NCBI GenBank assembly: GCA_025765615.1 | Contig: JAIVFJ010000107.1 | Location: 1-64,000 of the forward strand | DNA: 64,000 nucleotides | From: Zopfochytrium polystomum | Lineage: Eukaryota; Chytridiomycota; Chytridiomycetes; Chytridiales; Chytridiaceae | Direction of reading: 5' to 3' | In this document: positions 1-11,159 of the stretch, piece by piece | How the letters are laid out: each line of letters begins with the position of its first letter | Numbering within the stretch: position 1 is the stretch's first letter | The notes under the pieces: model-generated | The model's database searches: none | Seen by the model: the letters and a program-made list of their open reading frames with translations, nothing else | Told to the model about the DNA's origin: nothing | Position numbers and translations under genes: made by a program

Positions 1-1675
1 AGCCGCAGCAGAGGTCCAGGATGCAGAGGGAGGACGAGGACGTGGACGACGAAGGGTCGGCAAACAGCGGCGAGGCGCGCGCGGCGGCGCACAGCCACGG
101 GAAGATAGCGTCGTAGCGGCAGCCGGCGATAAAGTCGTCCCAGCGGAGCGCGAGGCGGTCGAAGCGGCCGGCGAGGAGCGCCGGGTCGCTCGCCAGCGCG
201 GCCATGTCGAAGCCCTTGCCCATCTTGGCACGGCTGCGCTCGAACCAGGTCGGGTCGAGCAGCCCGTGGTCGACCTGTGCGCGGCGGATGGCGGGGGCCG
301 CCGCGGCGATGGCCGGGACGCGGTCGGCGAGCGCGGCGAGCTGCTGCGGCACGGTTTTGAGGAGGCTGCGCAGGCGGCGGTTTTCAGTGTCCGCGTCGTT
401 GTCGGCGTCGACGTTGTCGCCGGCAGACGGCGACGAGACCGCCGAAAGGACCTCCGGGGCGAGCTCGGCGCGCAGGGCATCAAGTGCCGACTCGAGGCGA
501 GCGTCCTTTTCGGTTTCAGTGTCGCCGCCGGCAGAGCCGTCGTCCACGGGGAACACTCGCGCGTTCCAGATGGCGTCGATGTCGGGTCGCTCGAGGCAAT
601 ACACGTCGTCCTCCTTCCAGCCGGCCTTCTTGTACACGCGGGCGCCGGCCTCGGAGGCGTAAATCAAATCGATGCGCTTGACGCCTGAAACGGCGGCGCC
701 GCCGAAAAAGTAGTTTTTCAGCTCGTGCACCAGACGGGTCGCTACGCCTCTCTTTCGGTGCTCTGGCAGCACGTAGACGGCCCACACGGTGGCGGTGGCG
801 GCGCCGGGGGCGATGAGGTTGCAGCACAAGGATCCGACGACGGTGCCGGCTTCGAGGGCCACGATGGTCTTGAAGGCGCGGCCGTCGGTGCGTGCGGCGC
901 GGATGAATGCGAGCGTGAGGGCGTCGGCGTCGGGGCGCAGCTGGGTCACGCCGTTCTCGAGCCACATCTTGCGCCAGTGGGTGAGGGCGATCGCGTCGCC
1001 GGCTTCGTCCCACAGCTCCACCAAAATTTGCGACGATGCGGCGGCGGCGGCCGGTGAGGGGCGCGGGTAGCTGCCGTCGTTGCGGGCGACGAGGGCGTTG
1101 CTGTGGGTGAAACCGAGCGCGGTGAGCGCGCTTAAGCGTGCGGCGCGGCGGCGGTCGTCGTCGTCGTGAGCGGCATCCGCGTCCGCGACGTCGTCGCAGA
1201 CCATGATCTTTGTGGCGCTCTGCGACCGCAGGTGGCAGACGGCGGCGCGCAGGAGGAGCGCGGTGCCATGGGCGGTGTCGGGGGCTTTGGCAAAGTCGTC
1301 GATGCGGGCGATGCAGAGGGCTTGCGGGACGGGGATGAGCGGCAGCGTTCGCCACGGACGTGCGACCAGGTGTCCCGCGGCATGCTGGTGGTTGTGGTGG
1401 TTGTGGTGGTTGGTGGTGGATGGTGCCGCCTCGAAGCAGACCTCGTAGTCGTCGTGATCGTCCTCGCGGTGGTGGTGATCGGTGTAGTCGTCGTGGTTGT
1501 GGTGAACGCCGTTGTGATCGCTGTTGCGATGATCATCACGGTCAGCCGCGGTGGTGACGATAGTAGAGTATTTCTTGTTGCCGTTGCCGTCGCCGTTGCC
1601 GTCGCCGTCCCCGTCGCCGTCGGGCCGCCGTGCCGACAAAGGCGATGGCTGCAACCTGACGCAGTGGTACCGCAT
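1..1675 (-). CDS. GNAT acetyltransferase fused to a SAM-methyltransferase start (3' partial)
   Basis: One uninterrupted minus-strand frame runs from an ATG at 1675-1673 off the left edge (558 codons in view). Residues about 1-105 are low-complexity, rich in Gly/Asp/Asn and then His/Asp/Asn (HHNHHNHQH). A GNAT-like fold spans about residues 215-365: VWAVYVLPEHRKRGVATRLV carries the RxxGxA acetyl-CoA pyrophosphate loop, and YKKAGW is the usual C-terminal GNAT strand. An Asp/Glu-rich linker follows. The last visible residues, ILDLCCG at about 552-558, look like methyltransferase motif I (hhDhGxG), so a class I methyltransferase probably continues outside the window. Family knowledge: GNATs transfer acetyl from acetyl-CoA to amines. 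The substrate is unknown. The methyltransferase half is inferred from one motif, and the start codon is the first ATG after an upstream repeat region. Confidence 0.72.
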   Translation of the reverse strand, partial: MRYHCVRLQPSPLSARRPDGDGDGDGNGDGNGNKKYSTIVTTAADRDDHRNSDHNGVHHNHDDYTDHHHREDDHDDYEVCFEAAPSTTNHHNHHNHQHAAGHLVARPWRTLPLIPVPQALCIARIDDFAKAPDTAHGTALLLRAAVCHLRSQSATKIMVCDDVADADAAHDDDDRRRAARLSALTALGFTHSNALVARNDGSYPRPSPAAAAASSQILVELWDEAGDAIALTHWRKMWLENGVTQLRPDADALTLAFIRAARTDGRAFKTIVALEAGTVVGSLCCNLIAPGAATATVWAVYVLPEHRKRGVATRLVHELKNYFFGGAAVSGVKRIDLIYASEAGARVYKKAGWKEDDVYCLERPDIDAIWNARVFPVDDGSAGGDTETEKDARLESALDALRAELAPEVLSAVSSPSAGDNVDADNDADTENRRLRSLLKTVPQQLAALADRVPAIAAAAPAIRRAQVDHGLLDPTWFERSRAKMGKGFDMAALASDPALLAGRFDRLALRWDDFIAGCRYDAIFPWLCAAARASPLFADPSSSTSSSSLCILDLCCG

Positions 1676-1744
1676 TGCTGGTGGGGGTAACAACAACAAA
1701 GGACGCTGGGTTGAAAGAAGAAGAGGAGGGAGGACGTGTCCGTC

Positions 1745-1752
1745 TGTGTGCC

Positions 1753-1787
<35 letters not shown>

Positions 1788-1793
1788 GAGTGA
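1745..1793. repeat. (TGTC)n microsatellite
   Basis: A TGTC/TGTG tetranucleotide run lies about 70 bp upstream of the start codon of the minus-strand GNAT gene, so it sits in its promoter or 5' leader. Confidence 0.9.
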
Positions 1794-1795
1794 GT

Positions 1796-3000
1796 GTGCG
1801 TGTCAGTCAACAAACAGCAAGCCACTCAAGGCCCTTTATTTATACGATTTTTGACACCGCAGTCTGGGGCACAGTGATTGTTCGTGCATGATGAATGATA
1901 TGTTCCGTTCTCGTTTTTTATTTTTCTATTTTTTTTTTTTGACTGTTTTCATTCCTCTCCGTGTCTGTCTGTCTGTCTGTCTCTCTCTGTCAGAATTCTC
2001 TGTCTCTGTCTCTGTCGCTCACCCTCTCAGCTCCTGGCAAAGTAAACACCAGGTATTTACTTGCAAAACCAAAAAATATTCCTTATTCGGCGCGACGTCA
2101 GGTGGGATTAGGCAACTGAACGCCTGAGACCGAGTTGCTCTGTGGCTGACCAAGTAAGTACCCAACGCGACAAGGAGGTTAACTTTTGTTCACAAAAAAG
2201 AAAAAAAAAAAAAAAAAGGAAAACCCTCCCTCTCACAGAACCTTTTTTCACACAGTCACCCTTGCCGCTGTTCTTGCCTCGGCCGACATTTGGCCTTGCT
2301 GTATGCCAGATGGGAATTGTCGCCGTCAGTCGTGTTTAGTCAGGTGTCATTAAGGCTGGTGAGTAAAGACGATAGTTAAGGAATCTGACCCTACAATACC
2401 CTCCACCGCCTCCACCCCCATTGGCCATCACTCCACTGCAATAAAATTATTTTGGACACCCGAGATTTCACCTATGGACTCCTTTTTTTTCCCCAATTAT
2501 TTACAACTGCATCAGGTTTCGCTTAAGTGCTTGAGACTGGGTGGGGTTGGCTGGTCTTATGTTTTTTTTTCCATTTTTTATTATGTTTTTTTCATTATCC
2601 ATCTCCCAGCTGTCTGAGGTAGAAAAGGCAATGCAAAAAGTTGTTGTGGTTGACAATACAAAAAATGTGATGTGTGGTGACATTGAATGTCCCATTTATT
2701 TATTTATATATTTTATTTATCTTTTTCACCGCTCCCCCGCCACAGCCCTGCAAAATCCACTTCTGTGACTGATCACACCGCAGCCTCCCCAACGCTCCTA
2801 TAGATTACACCATAGACTTGACTGCACTTCAGAACAATCCATCCTTCGATCGATCCTCCTTGCAAACTATCCACATCATCATGTGGCCACCATTATCGTC
2901 ATTAACATCACAATCATCACCACGCCCATCATCCTCGTCCTTGTCAGGAACAGGGCAGGACAGGACAAGGCAGACAAGGAACTGAGAGGAGTGATGATTG
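1796..3000. other. Intergenic / transposon-edge region without a recognised gene
   Basis: AT-rich non-coding sequence with homopolymer A and T runs and short TCTG/CTGT repeats (about 1961-2015). No ORF with recognisable features was found. The left boundary of the Ty3/gypsy element probably lies at or left of about 3000, but no target duplication could be paired because the other end of that element is lost. Confidence 0.5.
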
Positions 3001-3086
3001 TGTTGGAAACAATAATTCACTTGAGGGATGGGACAGGTCCCCCATCCCCCCTTTTATACCTTTTGAGAGTTGTCCTTGTCAAGAAC

Positions 3087-3626
3087 TCAAAGAAAGTTCC
3101 AGAAAGAGCAATTAGTAATACAATGATACCAATGATACCAATGACAACAAGACAAGTCAGGAAAGCAAAGAAGGTTCCGGAAGGTTCCACAAGGTTCCAT
3201 GAAGGAATGTTCTAGAAGGTTCCAGAGGTTTCCAGAGGGTGATTCATAACACCATCTCTCCCTTTTAGGCCTCTTCTGCAACTTGGTGGGGTACCTGGTC
3301 TTGAACTTGAGCAGAAGGTCTTGGCAGTGAGTGAGGTTTGACTCAGGTTCCCAGGTGTTGTCAGCATCTGAGTAACCTTTCCACTTGACAAGGAACTTGA
3401 GTGTCCTTCCAAACCACATGGCATCCAAGATTTGTTCAACCTCAAATTCCTCTTCACCTTCTCCCTCAACTGGAGGAGGAGGAAGAACAACTCTGCGTGG
3501 AATGGAATTGGCCACAAACTTCTCCAAAAGGCTGACATGGAAAACTGGGTGGATCTTCATAGATGCAGGGAGATCCAGCTTGAAAGTGACTGGATTGATT
3601 TGCTCCAAGATCTTGAAAGGTCCCAA
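3087..3626 (-). pseudogene. Integrase C-terminus with chromodomain (gypsy pol, 3' part)
   Basis: The reading frame begins abruptly at the copia insertion point with [19 protein letters not shown], the typical SH3-like C-terminal domain of Ty3/gypsy integrases, then [12 protein letters not shown]. The chromodomain follows: VEQILDAMW, then [21 protein letters not shown] with the aromatic residues that bind methylated histone tails in this family. The frame then reads on into probable LTR sequence, so the natural stop is lost or shifted. Upstream codons continue at 8278 on the far side of the copia insertion. Confidence 0.8.
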
Positions 3627-3627
3627 C

Positions 3628-3682
3628 TGTTAGGCGGAACTGACTGGTTAGCAGCAAGAGGCACAAGACGGACCCGAACCTC
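3628..3682 (+). repeat. Truncated 5' LTR remnant of copia element 1
   Basis: About 55 bp match the start of the 3' LTR at 7861 with a few substitutions; similarity ends abruptly after GACCCGAACCT. The rest of the LTR and the primer binding site are missing. Confidence 0.85.
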
Positions 3683-4219
3683 CACCAAAATGACCACATC
3701 CAAGGAGGTCGCAATGACCTTGAGTGAGCAGAATGAAACAATCGCCAAGGAAGCAGCTACAGGAACGATGACAACAGGAGTCACAACATCCATGACAACA
3801 ACAACCGCTCACGCTCCCCTCGTCGTGGGGATAGGCCACGCTACTGGTGTGGTTACCACAAGGCATACGTTCACCACATGGAAAGGGACTGTCGTGACTG
3901 CCGCAAGCCAGGAGTCACCCATAGGCCAGAGCCAAAGGCTACCTCAATCCATCGACGTCTTGGAAGAGTTGAAGGCACCAGGTGCGAGTTCTGTGCAGAG
4001 ATTCCAAACTTGGCCACCAACGCACACACGCACAAATCTGAGCACTGCCTGCACATGCGCCAAGCCAATGCCATCTCAGCCAGGCTCCAAGCGCAGCACT
4101 CCACACCGGCTCAACCAAACCATGCTTCAGCCTCAGCAACTGTGGCTGTACCACAAGCATTCACCCTCAACCTGCTACAGGAGGGCCATCTGTTTCTTCT
4201 TCTCAAATAAACAATCCTT

Positions 4220-5500
4220 CTCGCTTCTACTTCTTTGTGAACACTGCAACAGTGAGTGCGTCACACACAGGCATAGCCTCTCTTCTGTACATGATCGATT
4301 CTGGAGCTGTACCCACAATGATCCACAACAGGAACAATTCACTGAGTACCAATGATTTGAAACTGAACACCATGCCTGCCTAGCAGATGACCATGAATGC
4401 CACATCAAAGGAATTGGATCTGTCACTCTCACTTTTCCTGGTTTTGATGTGGTGCTCCGTAATGTGCTTCATGTCCCATCACTCAAGGAACCGCTCCTCT
4501 CTGTGTCGCATATCCTCCAAGACCCAACTGCTGGGATGCTATTCACTCAAGATTCTGTCTTTCTTCTTGATCTTGCTACACTCGCATCACAACACAGCAT
4601 CAAGATTGGCAAACGACGTGACAGCCTTTACTATCTCATTCCAGTCCAGCACCCAGCTGCGCAGAGGAAAATTTCAGTTGAGCTCATTGCCTAAGCATCA
4701 CCAGCAACTGCACGCGACCTATGGCACCGACATTTTGGCCACATCCACAGAGAGCAAGTACGTGACACTCTCAAGTCTGGTGATGTCGACAGTGCTCCTG
4801 CTCCGCCACCAACAACACTCAAGCCTTGCCTCATTTGCGATATGGCAAAGATGCACCAGCAACACCTCATGGCCAAATCTCGTTTTGATTTGCCCCACTG
4901 CAGATGCTGTGTACCGACCAAACTGGAAAGATCAGTACACGTTCTCTTGACGGTTCCAACTACTTTGAAGTTATTGTCGACTACGCCACAGGCTATACTT
5001 GGGTCAACACTGTCGCTCGCACAGCAGGCGTCACTCAAAGGATAAACATCGCATTGATTTTGAAGAGCAACTCTTCCCCACTCGTCGAACTCTATTTATA
5101 CGGGCAGACAACCTCGGTCTTAACACTCAGCAATTTGTGGCCTACTGTATCAACCACCAACCTCCCATTGTCTTTCAGCCTTCTGTCCCTTATGTCAAGG
5201 AGGGTGATGGTGTTGCAGAAAATGCCATCAAGGTCATCACCCACATTGCTTCCTGTCTCCTGATTGAAGCCCAGCTTCCACGGTTCTTCTGGTCCTATGC
5301 AATACGCCATGCTTCATTCATGCGCAATTGTGTGCAACACACTCGCACTGGTCAAATTCCATTTGAATATTACCAAGGCCGAAAACCCAACCTACGCCAC
5401 CTTGGAATTTTTGGCTGCCTCATTGTCACACTCAACAATGAGTATACAGAACCTGCAAACTCACACAAGACCAAGTTCTCTCCTCACTTGGACTCTTGAG
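4220..5500 (+). pseudogene. copia protease-integrase fragments
   Basis: The protease segment reads LLYMIDSGAVPTMIHN (catalytic DSGA) and VVLRNVLHVPSLKEPLLSV. After a stop near 4692 comes the GAG-pre-integrase region (LWHRHFGHIHREQV, CLICDMAKMHQQ). The integrase core is spread over frames (NYFEVIVDYATGYTWVNTV; VFQPSVPYVKEGDGVAENAIK; FFWSYAIRHASFMRN). Premature stops and at least two frameshifts interrupt it. It belongs to the element at 3628-8272 and is not expected to give a functional protein. Confidence 0.8.
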
Positions 5501-6314
5501 TTTTGACACAGACAGCAAGTCTATTGCCCTCAGCTACGACTTTACTGCACAGACTATTCTTCGGACACACCACTATAACTTGCATGAGCATGTCTTTCCT
5601 GGCCTTGTCCGCAGTGACGCTAAGCTTCAATCTCTTAATTCTGATATCTTAACTTCTCTCTCTGATGATTTTACAGATTTTCCTGAAACTGATGACTCTC
5701 CTTCTTTCGAGCCTGTCGAGCCACCACTTGACTCTTACCGTCGATTATCCAACCCTCCTCCTGACAGTGCTCCCTCCACTCGTACTCGCCAGCAACTGCG
5801 CCAGGCTTCTGGGGGGGGACAGCCGCCATCATCATCATCAAACTCCCCAGATCAACCTCCAACTCTTCCCCAAGATACGGAAGACAATAATGACGATGAC
5901 GACTATGGTTGGAACCCTGACACATTCGCTGTCATCCTGGGCGAAGATGAAGATGAACCTGAAGAGAGCGTAGCTCCAACGCCAGACCGCATAGCAGCAT
6001 CCATCAACACTGAACCAGAACCTGTCATTGAGTCACCACTTCCACCATCTGTCATTGTCAACATCAAAGATGCGCCAACTGGACTTCGCAAGCTACTTGC
6101 AAATTGAACAATCACTCGCCATTTCTTGCAACTCTACCTTGCATCAGCCAAACCAGAACCACGCTTCCCAAAGCGCTTCCCTAAAGAACCAATCCACCAA
6201 TCACAACTCCCACCAGCGCCAAGTTCCCACAAGGAAGCCCACGCATCAGACTATACTGAAGAATGGACTGCATCTGAGGCGCTTCACTCTCTCATGCACA
6301 AGCACAAGGTCTGA

Positions 6315-7782
6315 GAATGGGCAGTTCTTCCTCCTGGCAAACGCGCAATGTTCTGCAAATGGGTTTATGCCAACAAGCTCGACCGCTTTGGCTGGCTGAA
6401 GCGATGGAAAGCTCGTCTTGTCGCAAGTGGAAACACCCAACGCGAAGGCATCAACTACCCAGACACCTTTTCTCCTGTCGTCCGGATCCAGGCCATCTGA
6501 CTGCTCATTGCAATCAGCCTTGCTTTTGACCTCAAGTACCACAGCATGGATGTCAACACAGCCTACCTGTACGCTTTCCTCAAAGAAGTCATCTACATGC
6601 ACCCACCAAAAGGCCACGAGCGATTCACTCCAGATGGAAAGAAACTATTCCGCAAACTCCTCAAGAGCCTCTATGGACTCCATCAATCTGGATGAAACTG
6701 GTTCCTGACCCTTTGCAAGTTCATTGTTAAGAAACTCGGCTTCAATCAATCTCTTGCTGAGCCCTGCCTCTACTTTCGAGTAGACCCTCAGCAGCAAACA
6801 TTTGAAATCACCTTTGTCTTTGTCGACAACATCAATGTCATGGCCAACACCCCAGCTCTTATTGCAAAAATTGAGGATGCTTTTCGCGCTGAGTACAGCA
6901 TGTCTCTTGATGAAACCACTGTCAGCCAAGTGATTCGCATCCACCTCAAGTGCAACTCCGAAGAATTTGGATGGGCCTAGACAAATACACCAGGACAATT
7001 CTCACTGAAGAGAAAATGTGGGACGACCTCGATATTGCATCAACTCCAATGTCTATCACCTTTATGCATGACAAAACGTCAATCAAACTCAGCAAGAGCG
7101 ACTCAAGCTGGTATCGATCCACACTCATGAAAATTCAATACCTCGCAACACAAACTCGACCAGATATTGCATTTGCAACAAATGTACTCTCCCAGTTCCA
7201 ACTGAAGCCACGCCAGTGCCATCGCAATGTACTCCGCCGCCTGCTTCGTTACCTCCGAGGCACCTGGGACTACAGATTATTCTACAGGCAAAGCCACAAG
7301 CCGCTATGGCTCTTCACAAACAACGCCCTTGAACCAGCTGCATATCCTATGGGGGCGAACCTGGAGACCACGCATCATGCACTGGATATATCTTCTTCCT
7401 CATGGGCACTGCCATCTCTTGGGCGTCACGCAAACAACATTGAGTATCGCTATCCTCCACAGAAGCAGAATACCACTCACTTTATGAAGCCTTCCAAGAA
7501 GCACAATGGCTCCTAGCCATATTATCAGAGTTGCAACTCCCCGCACAGCAGCCACTACCAATCCTCGAGGACAATCTATCTGCAATCGCACTAGTGCTCA
7601 ACCCTCTCACACATGCTCGCACAAAACACATTGACATACATGCTCATTTCCTCCGACAAGGCGTAGCCACTGGAGAGATCACGGTATGCCACGTACAAAC
7701 CAGCAACCAGATCGCAGACATTCTCACAAAACCACTCTCGACTTCTCAGCACCAGCAACTGACCTCACTACTTGGCCTCTGA
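6315..7782 (+). pseudogene. copia reverse transcriptase / RNase H fragments
   Basis: The RT segment (FCKWVYANKLDRFG, RWKARLVASGNTQREGINYPDTFSPVV, then MDVNTAYLYAFLKEVIYMHPPKG and LLKSLYGLHQSG) is interrupted by stops after VVRIQAI and after LHQSG. The catalytic box reads FVFVDNINVMA, where active copia elements have YVDD. The RNase H end is recognisable: STEAEYHSLYEAFQEAQWL, EDNLSAIAL, HARTKHIDIHAHFLRQ, and QIADILTKPL at the pol C-terminus. Confidence 0.8.
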
Positions 7783-7860
7783 CCCTTTTGGTCGAAGCCT
7801 CAGACGCTTACGCACGCTTTGCATAACAGGTGCTACACCCATGGCCATTGTGCAGGGGGT

Positions 7861-8272
7861 TGTTAGGCGGGACCGACTGGTTAGCAGCAAGAGGCACAAG
7901 ACAGACCCGAACCTATTGTGACTGTCAGTTATCATTCTCGCAATGCCCATGGGAGAGCAAGCCACCACCAATGCAGACCTGGGCGCTGGCTTGCGCTGAT
8001 GACAAATACTCGAGTATTAAGTGGAACAGAAACCCAGTGTCAACAGTTTTCCTCCTCCTCTGCCCAAGCAGATAATATAGGAGAGGTTTTTACCCTGTGC
8101 CAGTCACGCTTGCCTTGCAACTATTACAGCGTGTATATCATCATCATGTATCAATAATTCATAACAGAGTTTTTCTCCTTTCTCTTCAAGTTGGGGAGAA
8201 GGACCACCCACAAACACACATCTCCACTTCATTCACTCCTTCCACTCACTCACTCAGAGTAGACTGTTTACA
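7861..8272 (+). repeat. 3' LTR of copia element 1 (412 bp)
   Basis: Starts TGTTAGGCGG directly after a polypurine tract (GCAGGGGGT, 7852-7860) and ends in CA at 8272, followed by the target duplication CCAAC. It contains a TATAG-like motif near 8076. Confidence 0.85.
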
Positions 8273-8277
8273 CCAAC

Positions 8278-9290
8278 TTGAGGTTGTCTAGCTTGGGACT
8301 TGGTCTTTTGGTCTGCAAGTTCTTCCTCCGACGCCAAACTTGCTGACAAACAGCAAGGTCATGGTCCATTCTGTGAGTGTTGGCAAATCTTGAGGCATCT
8401 TCTTGGGCTCGCTTCAGGGTGGAGTCCAGGAAGGTGCTGATGATCTTGAGCTTATGCAAGTGTGAAGCCACAGCAGGAGCTTGGACATTGGATAGGTCTC
8501 TTGTCCCAGAAGATCTCCCCTTGGATTGAAGCCATAGGTTGCAAAAACAGGAGATAGCTGGGTGCTTGAGTGGAGAGAATTATTGAGAGCAAATTCTGCC
8601 AGTGGAAGGAGGGTGGGCCAATCATCCTGTTGATGGCTGACATAGCACCTCAAATACTGCTCCAGAGTCTGGCTTGTTCTTTCTGTTTGTCCATCAGTAT
8701 GAGGGTGATAAGCAGTTGACAGTTGAGACTTGATTCCAAGAGCTGCTGTGAGTGCTTTCCAAAATTGAGATCTGAACTGTGGTCCTCTGTCACTGATGAT
8801 TGACTGAGGCAGCCCATGGAGCCTGAATATGTGCTGCAAAAACAGGTCTGCTGTTCCTTATGTATCTATATATTCTCAGTGCAGGGGATGAAATGGGCCA
8901 ACTTTGTCCTTCTGCAGATGACAACAAGGATAGAGTCAAATCCATTGGGCAGTTTCACAATGAAGTCCATGAATATCGATGACCAAGGGCTGATGGCAAT
9001 TGGGAGGGGCTCCAGAAGTCCATAGGGCTTGTGTCTGCTGGATTTGTTTCTTTGACAGGTTTCACAGCTGCTGACATAGTTCTTGATGTACTTCCTCTTG
9101 CCTGGCCAGAGGAAGTCTCTGGAAACAAGCTCATATGTCTTGTGCTCTCCTGGGTGTCCAGCTGTTGCTGGATCATCCTTGTCTCGAGTATCTCAAGTCT
9201 TTCCTCTTCTTGGCTGATTTGAATCTTGTGAGGCTTGGGGTCCTTGGAAATAGCATGGGCCCACACACTGTCAGGAAGCAATGAAAGGTG
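8278..9290 (-). pseudogene. gypsy integrase core (5' side of the copia insertion)
   Basis: Minus-strand Ty3-type integrase. The zinc-binding end reads YELVSRDFLWPGKRKYIKNY and CETCQRNKSSRH, followed by LLEPLPIAISPWSSIFMDFIVKLP. The core has [20 protein letters not shown] (second catalytic Asp), [20 protein letters not shown] (catalytic Glu) and [21 protein letters not shown]. It ends ...SPKLDNLKL at the copia insertion and continues at 3626. Stops in the frame between segments show decay. Confidence 0.8.
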
Positions 9291-9379
9291 TGTCTTGGAT
9301 GGTGGGGTGAAACCATCTCCCCCTTCAGGTGCAAGGTCTGTCCTTCTGTGCTCATCAGCCGTGGGGCTTGAATTCTTGA

Positions 9380-9640
9380 CTGGGAACTGTGATTCTTGAA
9401 TCTTTGACTGAGAGTTCTGTTCTTGGCAAAGACTGTGAGCTCTATAAGCTCTACTTGAATCTTGAATGTGGACTGTGAACTGTGGTACTTGAATCTTTGA
9501 CTGTGGGTTCTGTGAACTAGAGTCTTGGCCATGACTGTGAGCTCTATAAGCTCTACTTGAATCTTGACTGTGAACTGTGAACTGAGGAACTTGAGTTTTG
9601 GCTGGGATTGTGAACTGCAGGGTGACACTGGAATTGTCTT
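9380..9640. repeat. ~100-bp tandem duplication inside the gypsy relic
   Basis: A unit containing GAGCTCTATAAGCTCTACTT occurs at about 9437 and again at about 9538, with surrounding GTGAACTGTGG-type sequence also repeated. It lies between the protease and integrase remnants, where the reverse transcriptase should be. Confidence 0.75.
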
Positions 9641-9995
9641 TGGTGGTTGACCTTTAATACCTCGCTGTGAACTTTGAATCAAGGATTTGCGAGCATGAGA
9701 CTTGGAGGCTTTACTTGAGTTTTGGGTGACTGTTCCGATTGGTGGAGGTTGGACTTGACCAGTGACCCAATCAATGGCAGGGTTCTGGGCTTGCAGCTAT
9801 GGTGATCCCAGGATGACAGAGAATGTGGATGAGCCAAGATCCAATACTTCCAGGTTGACCATGGATGGTGGAAAGTCTTGGATGTGGAGGTTTAGCTTGG
9901 TTTCATGGCTGATTTCCTTGAACAGAGCATGATTGGCAAAGTGGTCCTTGAGGGGTGTGGATTTCTTGATGGTGGGAATGGCACAAGACCTGACA

Positions 9996-10864
9996 AGGGT
10001 GGCATCGCTCCTCAAATTCCCCCCCTTTCCCTCACGCTCGATACCGACGGGTCCCTTCGTGATACTGGCTTCATGACTGCTGCTGTTGTTTCCTTGGAGC
10101 CCCCCTTCACCTTTGCCGTTGCCCTTCCCCCCATCACTTCTTCCCCTGCCACCGCTGAGCTTGTTGGACTCCTTTCTGCCTTGACTTCTACCTGTCATCT
10201 TCCAACCCCCCTCACCATTCAACTCGACAACAGCTCCGTCGGCACTACCTAAACCGACTCTTCTCCCACCCCACCAACTCCATCCTTTTCCCTTGCCACC
10301 CTTGGACCCCTCCCTCCTCCTCCCATTGATCCTATTACTGTTTCCTTCCGCTCCCTTCTCTGCTCTCCTCTGGCCTCCCTGTGGGCCCTTGTTGGGCAGG
10401 TCCTCTCCACTCGCATTGGCCCCCCCGTCAGTTGCTTGGATTCGTGGACACCCTGGTTCCGCTGGCAACAAAGCAGCTGACCACCTCACTTCCCATCTAA
10501 ACGCCACCACACCACCCATTGACATACTGTTTACCTCACAAACACTTCTACCCACCACTGCCTTTATCAGCAACACAGCAGTCCTAGGACACCTTCGTCG
10601 CCAACTCCGACACCTCCACAGGCACACACCTCACAGCAGCCTCTCCAATTGCTCCTTTACTTGTGTGGCTGAAAGAGTGATTCATCCTTCCAAATTGTTC
10701 TTTCTTTCATTTCTCCTTTTGTTATGTCTTTTCCCTTTTTCTCTTTTCTTTCTTCCTTCCTTCTTTTCTTCTTTCTCTCCTCCCCTTTCCTATAAATACT
10801 CCCTCTCTCCCCTCTTTTGTTCTATATCTATCTACTCTCTCTCAATAAATCCTACCTAGGTAAC
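9996..10864 (+). mobile_element. LINE (non-LTR) retrotransposon 3' fragment with RNase H
   Basis: A plus-strand RNase H domain is recognisable over three frames: LTLDTDGSLRDTGF (first Asp), SPATAELVGLLSAL (Glu), LTIQLDNSS (Asp), then after frame changes SVAWIRGHPGSAGNKAADHL, the W-GH-GN-AD signature of LINE RNase H. The rest is a pyrimidine-rich 3' region with CTATAAATA near 10793 and AATAAAT near 10846. No reverse transcriptase is present, so this is a 5'-truncated, mutated copy. The junction with the gypsy protease fragment at about 9990 is approximate. Confidence 0.7.
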
Positions 10865-11155
10865 AATGTAATTTCTAAAAGAGTCCACTTTTATAACCAA
10901 CAAATTGTCAACAAAAGAAATTACTTTGCCCAAAAATCGGTGTTGTGATCAGCCCAAAATGAGCGTTGAGCGGCTGGACCCAGATGTTATTAACACTGTG
11001 GGCCGGGGGGGGGTTTTTTGCCTCTCCAACAATTAATGGGTTGGGGCTTTTGCTGTTTGTCGCCTCACAGGTCTCAACACGATCATGTGTGGGGTCGCGA
11101 TGGGTGGACAGAGGCGTCTGACAGACAACAAAGGAAAAATGCTGAGGGAAGCAGA
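10865..11155. other. Intergenic spacer, nothing recognised
   Basis: Unique-looking sequence with a run of nine Gs near 11007. No ORF or repeat could be supported. Confidence 0.4.
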
Positions 11156-11159
11156 CAGG

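Larger units (their letters stand above)
3628..8272 (+). mobile_element. Ty1/copia retrotransposon, decayed, with 5-bp target duplication
   Basis: The element begins TGTTAGGCGG at 3628 and ends TTTACA at 8272 (TG...CA). CCAAC flanks both sides (3623-3627 and 8273-8277). The 3' LTR is 7861-8272 (412 bp), preceded by a purine tract GCAGGGGG. The 5' LTR is cut down to its first ~55 bp (3628-3682) and is followed directly by gag sequence, so a deletion removed most of the 5' LTR, the leader and early gag. Domains in order: gag zinc knuckle (about 3830-3905), protease with DSGA (about 4220-4690), integrase (about 4710-5500), a proline/acid-rich linker, reverse transcriptase (about 6320-6960) and RNase H (about 7320-7780). 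Many stops and frameshifts, plus FVDN in place of YVDD, show it is dead. Confidence 0.9.
3001..9990 (-). mobile_element. Ty3/gypsy chromovirus relic, split by a copia insertion
   Basis: Minus-strand relic with, in transcription order: an aspartic-protease region (about 9990-9690: VNLEVLDLGSSTFSVILGSP, then IDWVTGQVQ after an in-frame stop), a degenerate repetitive stretch, an integrase zinc-binding end (CETCQRNK, about 9050) and core (about 8950-8280: [26 protein letters not shown]), and a C-terminal chromodomain (about 3430-3280: [21 protein letters not shown]). Reverse transcriptase and RNase H, expected between protease and integrase, are missing. A 3' LTR probably begins at 3254 (TGTTATGAATC on the minus strand) and contains a TATAAAAGG box near 3055. 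Removing the copia element at 3628-8272 plus one copy of its target duplication rejoins the integrase frame (KLGPFKIL). The outer limits are approximate. Confidence 0.8.

Noticed and set aside
516..1355. 279-aa minus frame and overlapping plus frames at the left edge
   Set aside because: Arg/Pro/His-rich shadows of the GNAT-methyltransferase frame.
3001..3254. Exact 254-bp 3' LTR for the gypsy relic
   Set aside because: The start (3254, TG) is reasonable, but the TGTTGG at 3001 leaves too little sequence after the TATA box for R and U5; the end is left open.
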